A DNA stretch of 64,000 nucleotides, taken from the NCBI GenBank assembly GCA_964401835.1, contig CAYNZP010000007.1, forward strand, positions 62,001 through 126,000, written 5' to 3'. The stretch comes from CAYNZP01 sp964401835 (GTDB taxonomy: Bacteria; Planctomycetota; Phycisphaerae; SM23-33). The notes under the pieces are model-generated. The model worked only from the letters and a program-made list of their open reading frames with translations, ran no database searches and was not told the origin of the DNA. This document shows, one piece after another, positions 45,558 to 54,840 of the stretch. Made by a program: the position numbers and the translations under genes. Position 1 is the first letter of the stretch. The number at the start of each line of letters is the position of its first letter.

Positions 45558-46979
45558 ATGATTAAGTTCTGGTCCATATGCCACAACACGTTTGTTCAGA
45601 CTATTCGCCAACCGATTTTCGGCATACTTATTCTCGTTACTTTTGCCGTTCTCGTTCTCGATCTTCCGCTGAGCGGCTGGACGATGGAGACGGATTATCA
45701 TGCCGGCGACCAGAAAATGCTCGAGAGCCTCGGTCTCAGTACGCTGCTGATTTCCGGCCTGCTCATAGCTGTCTTCAGTGCCTCCAGCGTCCTGTCGAGA
45801 GAAATTGACGACAAGACCGCTTTGACGGTCATCTCCAAACCCGTCTCGCGGGCTACTTTCGTATCGGGCAAATTCATTGGCGTCGCATTGGCAGTGGCCG
45901 TTGCATTCTACCTCTGCAGCCTTGTGTTTCTGATGACCGTCAGACATAAGGTCATGCCCGCAGCTTCCGATCAGTATGACATCCCGGTAATCGTCCTGGG
46001 TCTGTCCGCGTTGGGGCTGACAATTTTGACTGCCCTGCTTGGAAATCTGCTTTTCAATTGGTCGTTTATTTCCACCGGCGTCTGGGGAGGTCTTGTGTTC
46101 ATTTCGATTGCCATGGGCCTGATAAGTTTCATCGGCAAGGGCTGGTTGATTGTCCCATTCGGCACAGACATCAATCCGCAACTGCTCGTGGGCCTGGCGT
46201 TGATGTTCATGGCTGTTCTGATATTTGTCGCCGTAGCTGTCGCCGCAAGCACAAGACTCGGACAGATTGCAACGCTGCTTATCTGCATGGGCGTGTTTTT
46301 CGTAGGTTCGATGCACCCTTACCTTTTCGGCAAGTGGGCCGCCGACATCGTAGCCGTTCGAATGCTCGGATGGGCCGCACCGAAACTCACCTACTTCTAT
46401 CCGCTCGACGCGCTGTCCATGGAAAAGGACATCCCGCTTCAGTTCGTCGGCTTTGCCGGTGCATATTGCGGGCTCTACGTCGCTGCGGTCTTGGCTATTG
46501 GAATGGCTCTTTTCCAGAAGCGTCAGCTCGAAGCCCAAGCCACCTCCTCGTCCATGCCGGGCCTGGTAGGTCTGCTGGCCTGGGCTGGCCGGGGTGGAGC
46601 AATTGCCATGGCGATTGCCTGCGGTGTTATTATTTCCCAGCCGGCCTTCTACAATGTTAGTGGCTTTGCTACCGCAGGGGCCCTGCTGGCCGGAGCGATT
46701 CTCGCATGGGTTGTTTGGGGTTACTTCGGACGCGGTGTTAAATGGACTTACTACCTGGTCCTCATAGCCTCTGCTATTAAGGCCTGTGTAAGTATTTTCG
46801 CGTTGGTCTTCCCGGACAAGGCAAGACAGTTCGTAACCGAATCCATCCCGCAGGCTACCGCATTCGTCGAAAGCGGCGAGTTCCCGGTGATTATCTTCGC
46901 TGCGGCAATTGTCGCCGTAGCTGTTGTGGTAATCATGTTTTTGCCAAAAACGCGTCGTCACTTTGCACCAAGCAGTTAA
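45558..46979 (+). CDS. ABC-2 type permease
   Basis: The 473-residue protein has about ten membrane helices. SREIDDKTALTVISKPVSR matches ABC-2 permeases, the same motif as in the leftward permease (SDVRDKQIFTVATKPLPR). It is transcribed away from the SPFH operon, with 126 bases between, and has no ATPase gene beside it on its own strand, so it may share the ATPase at 39,545. A long antisense frame over it has polar low-complexity sequence and is a shadow. Confidence 0.85.
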   Translation: MIKFWSICHNTFVQTIRQPIFGILILVTFAVLVLDLPLSGWTMETDYHAGDQKMLESLGLSTLLISGLLIAVFSASSVLSREIDDKTALTVISKPVSRATFVSGKFIGVALAVAVAFYLCSLVFLMTVRHKVMPAASDQYDIPVIVLGLSALGLTILTALLGNLLFNWSFISTGVWGGLVFISIAMGLISFIGKGWLIVPFGTDINPQLLVGLALMFMAVLIFVAVAVAASTRLGQIATLLICMGVFFVGSMHPYLFGKWAADIVAVRMLGWAAPKLTYFYPLDALSMEKDIPLQFVGFAGAYCGLYVAAVLAIGMALFQKRQLEAQATSSSMPGLVGLLAWAGRGGAIAMAIACGVIISQPAFYNVSGFATAGALLAGAILAWVVWGYFGRGVKWTYYLVLIASAIKACVSIFALVFPDKARQFVTESIPQATAFVESGEFPVIIFAAAIVAVAVVVIMFLPKTRRHFAPSS

Positions 46980-46988
46980 ACTTTTTAT

Positions 46989-48968
46989 TTATGTCGCAGG
47001 AACGGGCTCGACTCGTGGCTGAGGAGCGGGCTGCTGCCCGACCAACTCTTCTTCCGTATGCAATTCTTCACCCATTCGAACGAGCCGTGCGCTGTTGAAG
47101 ATAATTATAGTCGCAGCCACCATATGAAGAATCGCACCAACTACCGGCGGAATCTGTCCCATCGCTGCCAGGACCAGAAAACCGACGATAAACGCGATAC
47201 CCATTATCAGATTTTGATGAATAATTCCCATCGTCCGTCTGCTTAGGCGAACGAGGAAGCCAAGACGGTTCAAGTCGTTATTCATAAGCGCGATTGTCGC
47301 GGAGTTAATAGCAACGTCGCTGCCCGCTGCCCCCATGGCGATAGACAGATCACCCGCGGCTAGCGCAGGAGCGTCATTTACGCCGTCGCCAACAACTGCC
47401 ACCTTATGGCCCTGTTGCTTCAATGCAGCAACCAACTCCAACTTATCAGCGGGCAAAACCTCTGCCTGCACTTCTGTGCAGCCCATCTCGCGTGCCACAC
47501 GACGTGCGACTGACCAGCGGTCTCCGGTTACCATGACGAGCTCTCTCATGCCAAGCTCGCGCAGGTCGTCCATCGAGTTTCTTGCCTGCTGTCGAGTGCT
47601 GTCTTCCAGGCCTATCCAGCCAAGGAGTCTGCTGTCCTTTACGACATAAAGCGTACTGAGCCCTTCCGGTTCGTCGAATTGCGAGTCGCTCATCGGTTCA
47701 AAATTGACACCCTTCTCCGCCAGCCATGCCTTCCGGCCGACCAGAGTATCTTTCCCGTCGAAATGAGATATGACACCACGGCCCGCGATTTCCTCAAAAC
47801 TTGTCGGTCTTGATGTTTCGATACGGGCTTTGGCGGCAACCGCAGTAATCGCTTTGGCTACTGGGTGTTTGGAAAGCTGCTCCGCAGACGCAGCAGCTTC
47901 AAGCAGTTGGGCTCCTTCCACGCCAGGAGCAGGCATCATTCGTGTTACGCTTAGCTCGCCAGTGGTAAGCGTGCCGGTTTTATCGAACACGAACGCAGTC
48001 AAACTCCTCGCCAGTTCTATATTGGATACGTCCTTGACTAGAATGCCAAGCCGGGCTGAACACGAAAGCGAAGCCACCATCGCCGTCGGCACGGCCAGCA
48101 CCAGCGCACACGGACATGCAACCACAAGCATGGTAACCGCCCGCTCCATATCGCGAGTGAAGAACAGAACCGTAGCGGCTATCATCAAAATCGTCGGCGT
48201 ATAATAGCCGGCATAACGGTCGATGATGCTCATTATCGGGATGCGAGTCTTTTCGGCCTGGAGGATCAGCTTTTGAACCTTACCCAGCGTCGTATCCGCA
48301 CCTGCTCGAGTTACCTTGACGTCTATCGAGCCGGAAACATTGCTGGTACCGGCAAAGACCTCGTCGTCGACTGACTTATCAACCGGCAGTGATTCGCCGG
48401 TGATGTTCGCCTGGTTTATCGTAGATTGACCCGTAACAACCAGGCCATCGGCAGGGATATTATCTCCAGGGCGGACGCGAATGATATCGTCGGAATGAAG
48501 CTCTCTCGGATCGACAAGCTCTTCCGTGCCATCGTCCTTTACTCTGTGTGCTTTTTTCGGTGCCAGCCGAACAAGGCCTTCAATGCTTGCCCGGGCACCG
48601 AGGGCGGTTCGTGTCTCAATGAGATTTGCAAGAAGCAGGAAAAACGCCACCAAACCCGCCGCTTTGTAGTCGATGGCCGTGATAGCGGCTATCACCGCCA
48701 AGGCCACCAGTTCATCCATATGCATCTCACCGGAAAATAGGTGTTTTGCGGCGTGAATGATAATCGGAATACCCAAAAGCAGAGCACCGGTCAGGGCCAA
48801 GGCGTCGCTATAAAAATTTCTTCCGTCGGCATCGGTATAAGAGGCAAAAACCCAATCGGAGACGTATGAAAGAATAACCAATACGCCGCCGGCCAATATG
48901 CCAAGGATGAAAATTGTCGCTCTTCCGGTCTGTGCCTTGACCGAGTCCTTAAGTATGTCGTGAGCCAT
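46989..48968 (-). CDS. P1B-type heavy-metal-transporting ATPase without N-terminal metal-binding domain
   Basis: The 659-residue pump has membrane helices at about 18-38, 52-70, 85-130, then the actuator motif ITGESLPVDK. The CPC metal motif is in VVACPCALVLAVPTA, the phosphorylation site is DKTGTLTTGE, the nucleotide site SKHPVAKA, and the hinge GDGVNDAPALAAGD. No HMA domain precedes the first helix. CPC pumps move Cu, Ag, Zn, Cd or Pb; the tail holds no decisive His or Cys cluster, so the metal is left open. It is convergent with the ABC-2 permease. Confidence 0.92.
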   Translation of the reverse strand: MAHDILKDSVKAQTGRATIFILGILAGGVLVILSYVSDWVFASYTDADGRNFYSDALALTGALLLGIPIIIHAAKHLFSGEMHMDELVALAVIAAITAIDYKAAGLVAFFLLLANLIETRTALGARASIEGLVRLAPKKAHRVKDDGTEELVDPRELHSDDIIRVRPGDNIPADGLVVTGQSTINQANITGESLPVDKSVDDEVFAGTSNVSGSIDVKVTRAGADTTLGKVQKLILQAEKTRIPIMSIIDRYAGYYTPTILMIAATVLFFTRDMERAVTMLVVACPCALVLAVPTAMVASLSCSARLGILVKDVSNIELARSLTAFVFDKTGTLTTGELSVTRMMPAPGVEGAQLLEAAASAEQLSKHPVAKAITAVAAKARIETSRPTSFEEIAGRGVISHFDGKDTLVGRKAWLAEKGVNFEPMSDSQFDEPEGLSTLYVVKDSRLLGWIGLEDSTRQQARNSMDDLRELGMRELVMVTGDRWSVARRVAREMGCTEVQAEVLPADKLELVAALKQQGHKVAVVGDGVNDAPALAAGDLSIAMGAAGSDVAINSATIALMNNDLNRLGFLVRLSRRTMGIIHQNLIMGIAFIVGFLVLAAMGQIPPVVGAILHMVAATIIIFNSARLVRMGEELHTEEELVGQQPAPQPRVEPVPAT

Positions 48969-49160
48969 CTGTTACTCCAAATGCGAGTCAGTAAGGCAGG
49001 TTTCTGCAAACAAAAAACTTACTAAATCCGCGCGCACAAATACCATATCTAATCCGATGAAACTTTTACGACCCAAATAGTCCATAAGTTCTTGGAATTG
49101 CGAAATTTTACTATATCTAACACCAAAGCCAAAACACCAAAATGCTTTTTTCGATAAATG

Positions 49161-49763
49161 TTAAAAGTTGCCGATTTTCCCGACTCTATCAAAAGTGACT
49201 TCCACGCAGCCCTTGCCAATAAGCTTACAAGCCTTTGACAACAAGGCAATGTAGTGATCTGTAATGGGCTTACCTTCTATATCAAGCTTTCTGATGGCCC
49301 GGTTAATGGCCTTTTCGTCAGCTGCCTCTATCTCGACAAAATTGCCAATAACTGGCAGCTCGTCGAGTTCGACAAGGCAGCGGCCTAACTTGTAGCTCGC
49401 ACGACGCTTCTGAATTCGCAACACCTCTTTCAAACCACAAGCCTTTAAAACCTGAATTACTGCGTCTGCATCATCGATACGTGTCTCCATCTCCGGGCGG
49501 ATTTTCAGACGGCTATTATTAATCCTGGGGCCTTTATATGTAAGCAGAGGTCTTTTGTCGGCTGGGCCGCCGGATGTTCGAACGTAGCGAATATTTCGTA
49601 TTCTTATGCCCTTTTTGCCATTTAAAAGAACTCGTTTTGGTGTATCGAAATAGGAATCCGTCTGAATCGCCGTTGACTGATATTTCGCTCCCAATGCGCA
49701 AAGCTTTCGGCGAATGGCATTGAAATTTTCGACTTTGAACTTGGCTTCCGTTTCATATTTCAT
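49161..49763 (-). CDS. CYTH-domain protein (class IV adenylate cyclase/triphosphatase type)
   Basis: The 200-residue protein has the CYTH hallmark: an N-terminal E-x-E-x-K in ETEAKFKV, then basic strands (GIRIRNIRYVR, LLTYKGPR) and acidic strands (RPEMETRI, CLVELDELPVIGNFVEIEA) forming a tunnel for triphosphates. Members include CyaB-type adenylate cyclase and thiamine- or tripolyphosphatases; the sequence does not decide. It stands alone between the metal pump and an MFS gene. Confidence 0.85.
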   Translation of the reverse strand: MKYETEAKFKVENFNAIRRKLCALGAKYQSTAIQTDSYFDTPKRVLLNGKKGIRIRNIRYVRTSGGPADKRPLLTYKGPRINNSRLKIRPEMETRIDDADAVIQVLKACGLKEVLRIQKRRASYKLGRCLVELDELPVIGNFVEIEAADEKAINRAIRKLDIEGKPITDHYIALLSKACKLIGKGCVEVTFDRVGKIGNF

Positions 49764-49827
49764 TGGGTGGGCATTCTACAGCCCACACAACGGTTTAGCC
49801 AGTTTTGGGGGGAACAAAAAAGTCGGA

Positions 49828-51510
49828 TCACAAACGGTTATTCCGTCCATTGTTATTGTTATGGTTCCGGAAAAAGCGGTTCCGGCCTAGAACTCGCCCC
49901 GGATAAAAAAGCCTGGATACAACGGCATTGTAAAAGTTGAATCCAAAACCTCTGATAAGATGCTTCACAGAGCGACTGGAAGTCTCGGGCATTCTCAATA
50001 CCCACCCAAACGCAACAATTCTGGCTAGAAAAGACAACGCTAAAGTTGCATGCCAATTGTTCCACAAAAAAGGCCCTATTGGATTTTCCTGAAGGAAATG
50101 TAATGATTGGGCCACAAATCCGCCGCTCAGCCCTCCTAATATCCCACCAAGGCTTATCCAGACCGAAGAGGCAGCCAGATACTTGCTGCGACCATCGCCA
50201 TCTGAAAATCCCAGCATTATTCCGATCTGGGCAATGTTTATTCCAGTCCAGCAACAGGCACCTATAATGACCCCGCACATACATAACAAATAAGCACCTA
50301 AAGGCGTTTGCGAGCCGACAAGAAATAACCCTGGCTTGCCGACCAATGCGCCAGCAGAACCAGAAATCCAATTAATTGCTTTAACCAGAAATTCAGGTGC
50401 TCCCATCTGCGGAGTTGCGAAAAACCAGGGAACAAGAGAAAAAAACATCATCCCTAAAGCTAGCATCAGGGTAATTCTTCTGCCCCATAAATCATTTAAT
50501 TTTCCCCAAAATTTTGCGGAGATTATCCCCACGACAGGGCCAATGACCAGAAATAAAACATTAGTTGCGAGATTGCTGAAACCAAGGTGCTCTATCGCCA
50601 GCAGCCAGAAGTACCATCCGGCCACTGTCATCATAAATATAATGGCAGAACCAAAACCAACATAACTGCGAAAAGAGCGATCTTTTAACGGTTGAAAAAG
50701 TAGTTGGTTTATAGCTGTCTTAAGATACCTAAGACTAAAACCGACCAAGGGGATTGGAGATTTGCCATTTGGCCTGGCAAAATCTATCCTCAGAACGGGC
50801 TGTTTAGGAATACCATTGTCTGTCCGCAGGACTTCACGAATTCTGCGGAAAAGGAGAATGTCTATAATCCCGCACACTGCTCCAGCCGCTATGATTAGCG
50901 CTGCCAGATAAAAAAGAGCAGGCTGGGCTTGAACTGTTTGTGGAACCCCCGGTTCGACAACGACGTCAACGACAATGCCTATTCCTATTACCGCGACGAT
51001 CTGAACCGCTTGAGACAGGCGGGCCCGATTGGCCATGTATCTGCCTCGAATGCGCCGGGGAATTAGGTCCCCCATCCAAGTCAGCCATGCAGGGGTAGAG
51101 AGCGACGCCATGAACCAGCTTATCGCAGCAAGAATAAGAACCAATGTTACAGCAGCTTTGGTTGGGATAGGAAGCAACAGCGGAACGGCAGCAATTAAAA
51201 GCCATATACCTCGATGCAAAAAACCTGATTTAAGGAATAGATACTTTTTTAAGCCCGTCCTTTCTATGAACACTGTTGCAAACAATTGGCCGAAAGTGGC
51301 TATGAATGGAATTGCGCCCAGAAGCCCGAAAGCAAAGTCATTGAAACCTATCATTCGGGCAAACACTCTCATGTGGCTGCCGGAGATACACGACAGCCAA
51401 ACAATGCCATACATCCATGCGACTGTGATGGTTCGCAAGGAATAACGTAACGGCTCTCTGCGCACGCTTAATGCGGGGAGGATTTCATATGATTGGCTTC
51501 GCAAGGACAC
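49828..51510 (-). CDS. MFS transporter
   Basis: The 560-residue protein has about twelve hydrophobic helices. WLTWMGDLIPRRIRGRYMAN is an unusual form of the loop 2-3 region seen in a subfamily of planctomycete and cyanobacterial MFS proteins, and KFWGKLNDLWGRRITL is the second-half copy. The C-terminal tail is Arg/Asn-rich (YPGRVLGRNRFFRN). GTG 51510 is the start, with AGGG 9 bases upstream. Substrate unknown. Confidence 0.8.
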   Translation of the reverse strand: MSLRSQSYEILPALSVRREPLRYSLRTITVAWMYGIVWLSCISGSHMRVFARMIGFNDFAFGLLGAIPFIATFGQLFATVFIERTGLKKYLFLKSGFLHRGIWLLIAAVPLLLPIPTKAAVTLVLILAAISWFMASLSTPAWLTWMGDLIPRRIRGRYMANRARLSQAVQIVAVIGIGIVVDVVVEPGVPQTVQAQPALFYLAALIIAAGAVCGIIDILLFRRIREVLRTDNGIPKQPVLRIDFARPNGKSPIPLVGFSLRYLKTAINQLLFQPLKDRSFRSYVGFGSAIIFMMTVAGWYFWLLAIEHLGFSNLATNVLFLVIGPVVGIISAKFWGKLNDLWGRRITLMLALGMMFFSLVPWFFATPQMGAPEFLVKAINWISGSAGALVGKPGLFLVGSQTPLGAYLLCMCGVIIGACCWTGINIAQIGIMLGFSDGDGRSKYLAASSVWISLGGILGGLSGGFVAQSLHFLQENPIGPFLWNNWHATLALSFLARIVAFGWVLRMPETSSRSVKHLIRGFGFNFYNAVVSRLFYPGRVLGRNRFFRNHNNNNGRNNRL

Positions 51511-51680
51511 GGAAGTATCCCTTTAAAAAAAGAACCCGGATGCAAGTCTGGTCTGGAATGCTCCTTCCAAAAATATAAGCGCGCTCAGGTTACTACTTAT
51601 TTTTACCCAAACAAGCTTAATAACCCGAATTTTTGAATTTTTTTTAGCCAATTTTCGCAAAAAATTGTGATAATTAACCC

Positions 51681-51709
51681 TTGTCAAGACAGGATGGAGA
51701 AGTTATTAT
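51681..51709 (+). promoter_or_regulatory. sigma70-like promoter of rpmH
   Basis: TTGTCA at 51681-51686 and TATTAT at 51704-51709 are separated by 17 bases, 55 bases upstream of the rpmH start. A second possible extended -10, TGTGATAAT, lies at about 51666-51674. Confidence 0.55.
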
Positions 51710-51764
51710 TCTCCCCCTTTGAAGCAGATAGTGATTTTATTAACAACATAGTTGCAGGTGAGTT

Positions 51765-51899
51765 ATGCATTACAACCATAGGATTTCGAAACGTAAGCGT
51801 GCCCGCAAGCTCGGTTTCCGTGCCCGCATGCGTACGGCCAGCGGCCGCAAGATCATTAACGGCAAGCGTCGCGTGGGCAAACAGGCCCAGGCCGTTTAG
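51765..51899 (+). CDS. rpmH: 50S ribosomal protein L34
   Basis: The 44-residue basic protein reads MHYNHRISKRKRARKLGFRA at its start, then RMRTASGRKIINGKRRVGK, which is the conserved L34 pattern of GFR-RM-T-GR-I---RR-KGR. The GxT loop here is a clear match. An AGGTGAG site ends 3 bases before ATG 51765. rnpA, which usually follows rpmH, is absent: the next gene is metK on the other strand. L34 binds 23S rRNA in the large subunit. Confidence 0.93.
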   Translation: MHYNHRISKRKRARKLGFRARMRTASGRKIINGKRRVGKQAQAV

Positions 51900-51930
51900 C
51901 GTTTAACTAACTTTACGAATATAAACAAGC

Positions 51931-51963
51931 AGCCCCCAGTTTCTATAACTGAGGGCTGTTTTT
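51931..51963 (+). terminator. intrinsic terminator of rpmH
   Basis: AGCCCCCAGT pairs with ACTGAGGGCT (one mismatch) around loop TTCTAT, followed by GTTTTT. It starts 32 bases after the rpmH stop. Confidence 0.85.
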
Positions 51964-51990
51964 CATTCCTGATTTCTTGATTTAAGTTTC

Positions 51991-53211
51991 TTAGACCTTG
52001 CAAGCCTCTCTGAGCTTTTTGACCATGTCGGTCTTTTCCCAGGTAAAGCCTCTACCCCTGCGTCCAAAGTGGCCGTCGTGGGCGGTTTCCTGATAAATAG
52101 GCCTGCGAAGGTTGAGATGGTCGATAATCTCGCTCGGACGCAGCGGGAAGACTTTCTGCACGACGTCTGAGAGAAGCTGCTCATTCACTTTTGACGTTCC
52201 GGCACAATGGACCAGCACGCTGACGGGGTCGGCTACGCCGATGGCATAGGAAAGCTGGACTTCGCAAACATCCGCCAGTTTGGCTGCGATAATGTTCTTG
52301 GCGATATATCGGGCCATGTAACTGGCCGAGCGGTCAACCTTTGACGGGTCTTTTCCGCTGAACGCCCCGCCGCCATGCGAACCACGGCCGCCGTAGCTGT
52401 CGACAATAATCTTTCGGCCGGTTACGCCTGCATCACCGTGCGGGCCTCCGATAAGAAATCGACCGGTCGGATTGATATGGAAATTAATTTTATTGTTCCA
52501 AAGCTTCGGGCACTCAGCTTGAATGACCGGCTTGATGACCTTATTGACAATTTCACGCCGAGCTTTATCCGACATGTTGCCAGTTTTTTTGTCTATCACG
52601 GCTTCTGTATGCTGGGTCGAGATGACGACGGCGTCGATACGTTTTGGCACATTGTCAACGTACTCGATAGTTACCTGACTCTTGCCGTCCGGCCTCAGCC
52701 AGGTTATGTCGTTATTTTCACGGGTTTCACTTAAACGCTCTGTAAGACGATGAGCGAGGTAAACCGGCAATGGCATAAGTGCCTTTGTCTCGTTGCAGGC
52801 GAAACCAAACATCAAACCCTGGTCGCCGGCACCCTGGGCCTTTTTCTTCGTTGCCGTAACGCCTTGGGAAATGTCGGCTGACTGGCTGTGAATGGCCTTC
52901 ATCACCGCACAGGAGCGATAGTCAAAACCTGTGGTCGGGTCATCATAGCCAATTGAACGTATAGTCTCACGAGCGGTATCTTCCGCAGCAAGAAGAGCTT
53001 CTTCTGCCTTGTGATTATGAACGGTAATCTCACCGGCCAATACGACAAGGCCCGTAGTTACGAGAGTCTCGCATGCGACACGAGCGTAAGGGTCATGCTT
53101 AAGGAGACTGTCCAAAATAGCGTCAGAAATCTGGTCGGCTACTTTGTCGGGATGACCCTTGGTAACAGATTCACTCGTGAAGAGGTGACTGCCATTTATT
53201 ACTCTACCCAT
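51991..53211 (-). CDS. metK: S-adenosylmethionine synthetase
   Basis: The 406-residue enzyme makes S-adenosylmethionine from methionine and ATP. Motifs are TSESVTKGHPDKVADQISDA near the N-terminus, GAGDQGLMFGFACNET, and GGGAFSGKDPSKVDRSA, all diagnostic. ATG 53211 has an AAAGGA site about 11 bases upstream. Upstream lies a 327-base gap with no recognised SAM riboswitch. It is convergent with rpmH. Confidence 0.97.
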   Translation of the reverse strand: MGRVINGSHLFTSESVTKGHPDKVADQISDAILDSLLKHDPYARVACETLVTTGLVVLAGEITVHNHKAEEALLAAEDTARETIRSIGYDDPTTGFDYRSCAVMKAIHSQSADISQGVTATKKKAQGAGDQGLMFGFACNETKALMPLPVYLAHRLTERLSETRENNDITWLRPDGKSQVTIEYVDNVPKRIDAVVISTQHTEAVIDKKTGNMSDKARREIVNKVIKPVIQAECPKLWNNKINFHINPTGRFLIGGPHGDAGVTGRKIIVDSYGGRGSHGGGAFSGKDPSKVDRSASYMARYIAKNIIAAKLADVCEVQLSYAIGVADPVSVLVHCAGTSKVNEQLLSDVVQKVFPLRPSEIIDHLNLRRPIYQETAHDGHFGRRGRGFTWEKTDMVKKLREACKV

Positions 53212-53538
53212 GAGATTGAAATTCCTTTCTCAATTTTCAATCGGCATAGCCGGCGTTCGGCTATTTCCTTAATCAATTTGCAAATAAAACCCATCAAAGC
53301 GCAATAGTCTAGCGACCAAGCCTTTGGCTGACAAGAGCACACATACAAGATAAATACCCTTTCCTGAAAGGTATTCACAATTTCCCCTATCAACATTTTC
53401 TTATTTTAGGCACCTAAATACCTTAATGTTATGTCTTGCCAGATAGTAAAAAGTCATGTACTATTTCCCCCTGCTTTTTAGAAGCGTCATGTTGGGTTAT
53501 ATTAAGCATTAAATAAGTTACTCAGATAGAGGATTTAA
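53212..53538. other. intergenic region between metK and the basic-peptide gene
   Basis: This 327-base divergent gap must hold the metK promoter and the promoter of the small + strand gene. Two structures stand out. A hairpin at 53353-53375 has arms AATACC-TTTC and GAAAGGTATT with one bulged C, and a palindrome TTTAGG-CA-CCTAAA lies at 53405-53418. Neither is followed by a U-tract. On the metK side a short stem AGCCG/CGGCT lies about 40 bases before the start. I see no match to the SAM-I, SAM-II or other methionine-linked riboswitch cores that I know. The region is AT-rich. Confidence 0.5.
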
Positions 53539-53616
53539 ATGCCGAAACCAAGGCGAAGAAGAAAAATAGGTTCAAAGAAGCGTCGCGAGAGAAGAAATCG
53601 CCGCAAGAAGAAATAA
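53539..53616 (+). CDS. 25-residue strongly basic peptide, possibly ribosomal (bS22/COX24-like)
   Basis: A short frame MPKPRRRRKIGSKKRRERRN (plus RRKKK) has 17 Lys or Arg among 25 residues. It has a GAGG site 7 bases before ATG 53539 and ends 50 bases before a strong intrinsic terminator, so it is a complete transcription unit. The KK-RR-x-I-x-x-KKRRxRR pattern resembles the very short actinobacterial and Bacteroidetes bS22/COX24 (AURKAIP1-type) ribosomal proteins that bind 16S rRNA. Identity with that family is not proven; a free nucleic acid-binding peptide is the alternative. Confidence 0.65.
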   Translation: MPKPRRRRKIGSKKRRERRNRRKKK

Positions 53617-53665
53617 TTGTTAGCGGTTGGTAATCGCGAAGCTTTCAGATTTCTTTAAACTTTTC

Positions 53666-53710
53666 AAAAACCGCCCGGGATGCCCCAAAAAGCATTGCCG
53701 GCGGTTTTTT
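53666..53710 (+). terminator. intrinsic terminator of the basic-peptide gene
   Basis: AAAAACCGCC pairs with GGCGGTTTTT, with an inner ATGC/GCAT stem around CCCAAAAA, ending in six T. It also gives a U-tract for the convergent amrS gene. Confidence 0.88.
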
Positions 53711-53717
53711 CTGCGCC

Positions 53718-54749
53718 CTAGTTCCAAATCCCGTCAATAGCCTGGCCGCACTTGATACAGGCTCCGCTACGAAGCGAGACTTTATCAATAGAATACCCTA
53801 CCCTTCGGATCACCGTTTCCTTACATGATGGGCAATAGGTATTTTCGTCAGCCAGCCCGCTTACGTTCCCGCAGTATACATACTTCAACCCAGCATCCTG
53901 ACCTATCTGACAAGCGTTTGTAAGAGTCTCCAGCGGAGTCGATGGAGTGTCGGTCATCTTATAATCACCATGAAATCGAGTGACGTGCCACGGCACAGCC
54001 GGGCCTAGTTCGTCTGCGATAAATTTTGCGATATCACGCAACTCATTGTCAGAATCGTTCATGCCAGGCACTACGAGAGTTGTAACTTCCAACCAGATTC
54101 CGGCATCGACCAGGGCCTTAAGACAAATCAGCACAGGCTCCAGCCTGGCCTTCATTATCTTTCTATATGTCTCGTCTCGGAATGCTTTAAGGTCTACGTT
54201 TATGGCATCCAGGTATGGAGCTATCGTTTCTACAGCTAACGGCGTCATGTAACCGTTTGAGACAAAGCAGTTTTTTATGCCCTTTCCGTGAGCAAGCTTT
54301 GCCGTATCGTAGGCAAGCTCGAAAAAAATTGTCGGTTCTGTATAGGTATAACTGATAGAAGCGCAATCGTAATTCTGGGCAGCAGAGAGAATCTGCTGTG
54401 GACTTATCGCCTGCCCTACCGTCAAACGGCCTGTCCTGGGCGACTGGGATATCTGCCAATTCTGACAGAAATCGCACTGAAAATTGCACCCCGCAGCCGC
54501 TACCGAAACACTGGTTGTGCCGGGAATGAAATGAAAGAGTGGTTTTTTTTCGATCGGATCTACGTTCAGAGCGACAACCGCACCGTAGCTGTGGCTTTTC
54601 AGAATGCCGCCGACATTTTCCCGCACTCGACAGACGCCATATTTGCCAGCCGAAATGACGCACTTGTGGCCGCAAAGATTGCATTGCACCTTCTGACCAT
54701 CGAGGGCGTCCCACAACATGGCATCATGAAGTTCAGGAGTTTTTGCCAT
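53718..54749 (-). CDS. amrS: AmmeMemoRadiSam-system radical SAM enzyme
   Basis: The 343-residue radical SAM protein has the iron-sulfur motif CNFQCDFCQNW preceded by the N-terminal CNLCGHKC zinc-like cluster, and DPIEKKPLFHFIPGT, diagnostic of the AmrS family related to pyruvate formate-lyase activating enzyme. The C-terminus adds a second cysteine cluster (YCPSC and CIKCG) not present in the shortest members. The AmrA and AmrB partners are not adjacent. The substrate of this conserved trio is not known. Confidence 0.92.
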   Translation of the reverse strand: MAKTPELHDAMLWDALDGQKVQCNLCGHKCVISAGKYGVCRVRENVGGILKSHSYGAVVALNVDPIEKKPLFHFIPGTTSVSVAAAGCNFQCDFCQNWQISQSPRTGRLTVGQAISPQQILSAAQNYDCASISYTYTEPTIFFELAYDTAKLAHGKGIKNCFVSNGYMTPLAVETIAPYLDAINVDLKAFRDETYRKIMKARLEPVLICLKALVDAGIWLEVTTLVVPGMNDSDNELRDIAKFIADELGPAVPWHVTRFHGDYKMTDTPSTPLETLTNACQIGQDAGLKYVYCGNVSGLADENTYCPSCKETVIRRVGYSIDKVSLRSGACIKCGQAIDGIWN

Positions 54750-54807
54750 AGATCACCAATTTAATTATAGGTTCTGCTTAAATATAGTGCAGCAAGACGT
54801 GAATCAA

Positions 54808-54832
54808 GCGGGATGAACCCGCCGATTTTTTT
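54808..54832 (+). terminator. terminator-like hairpin between amrS and the secreted protein gene
   Basis: GCGGG and CCCGC form a 5-base stem around ATGAA, followed after three bases by seven T on the + strand. Both flanking genes are on the minus strand, so its role is unclear; no + strand gene reads into it. Confidence 0.35.
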
Positions 54833-54840
54833 AAAAAAAA

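Noticed and set aside
45435..46961. 508-codon open frame antisense to the ABC-2 permease
   Set aside because: Its product is polar, His/Asn/Gln-rich low complexity with no family features, while the + strand frame is a well-formed ABC-2 permease.
53212..53400. SAM riboswitch upstream of metK
   Set aside because: The leader has hairpins but no arrangement that I can match to a known SAM-sensing core; a covariance-model search would decide.
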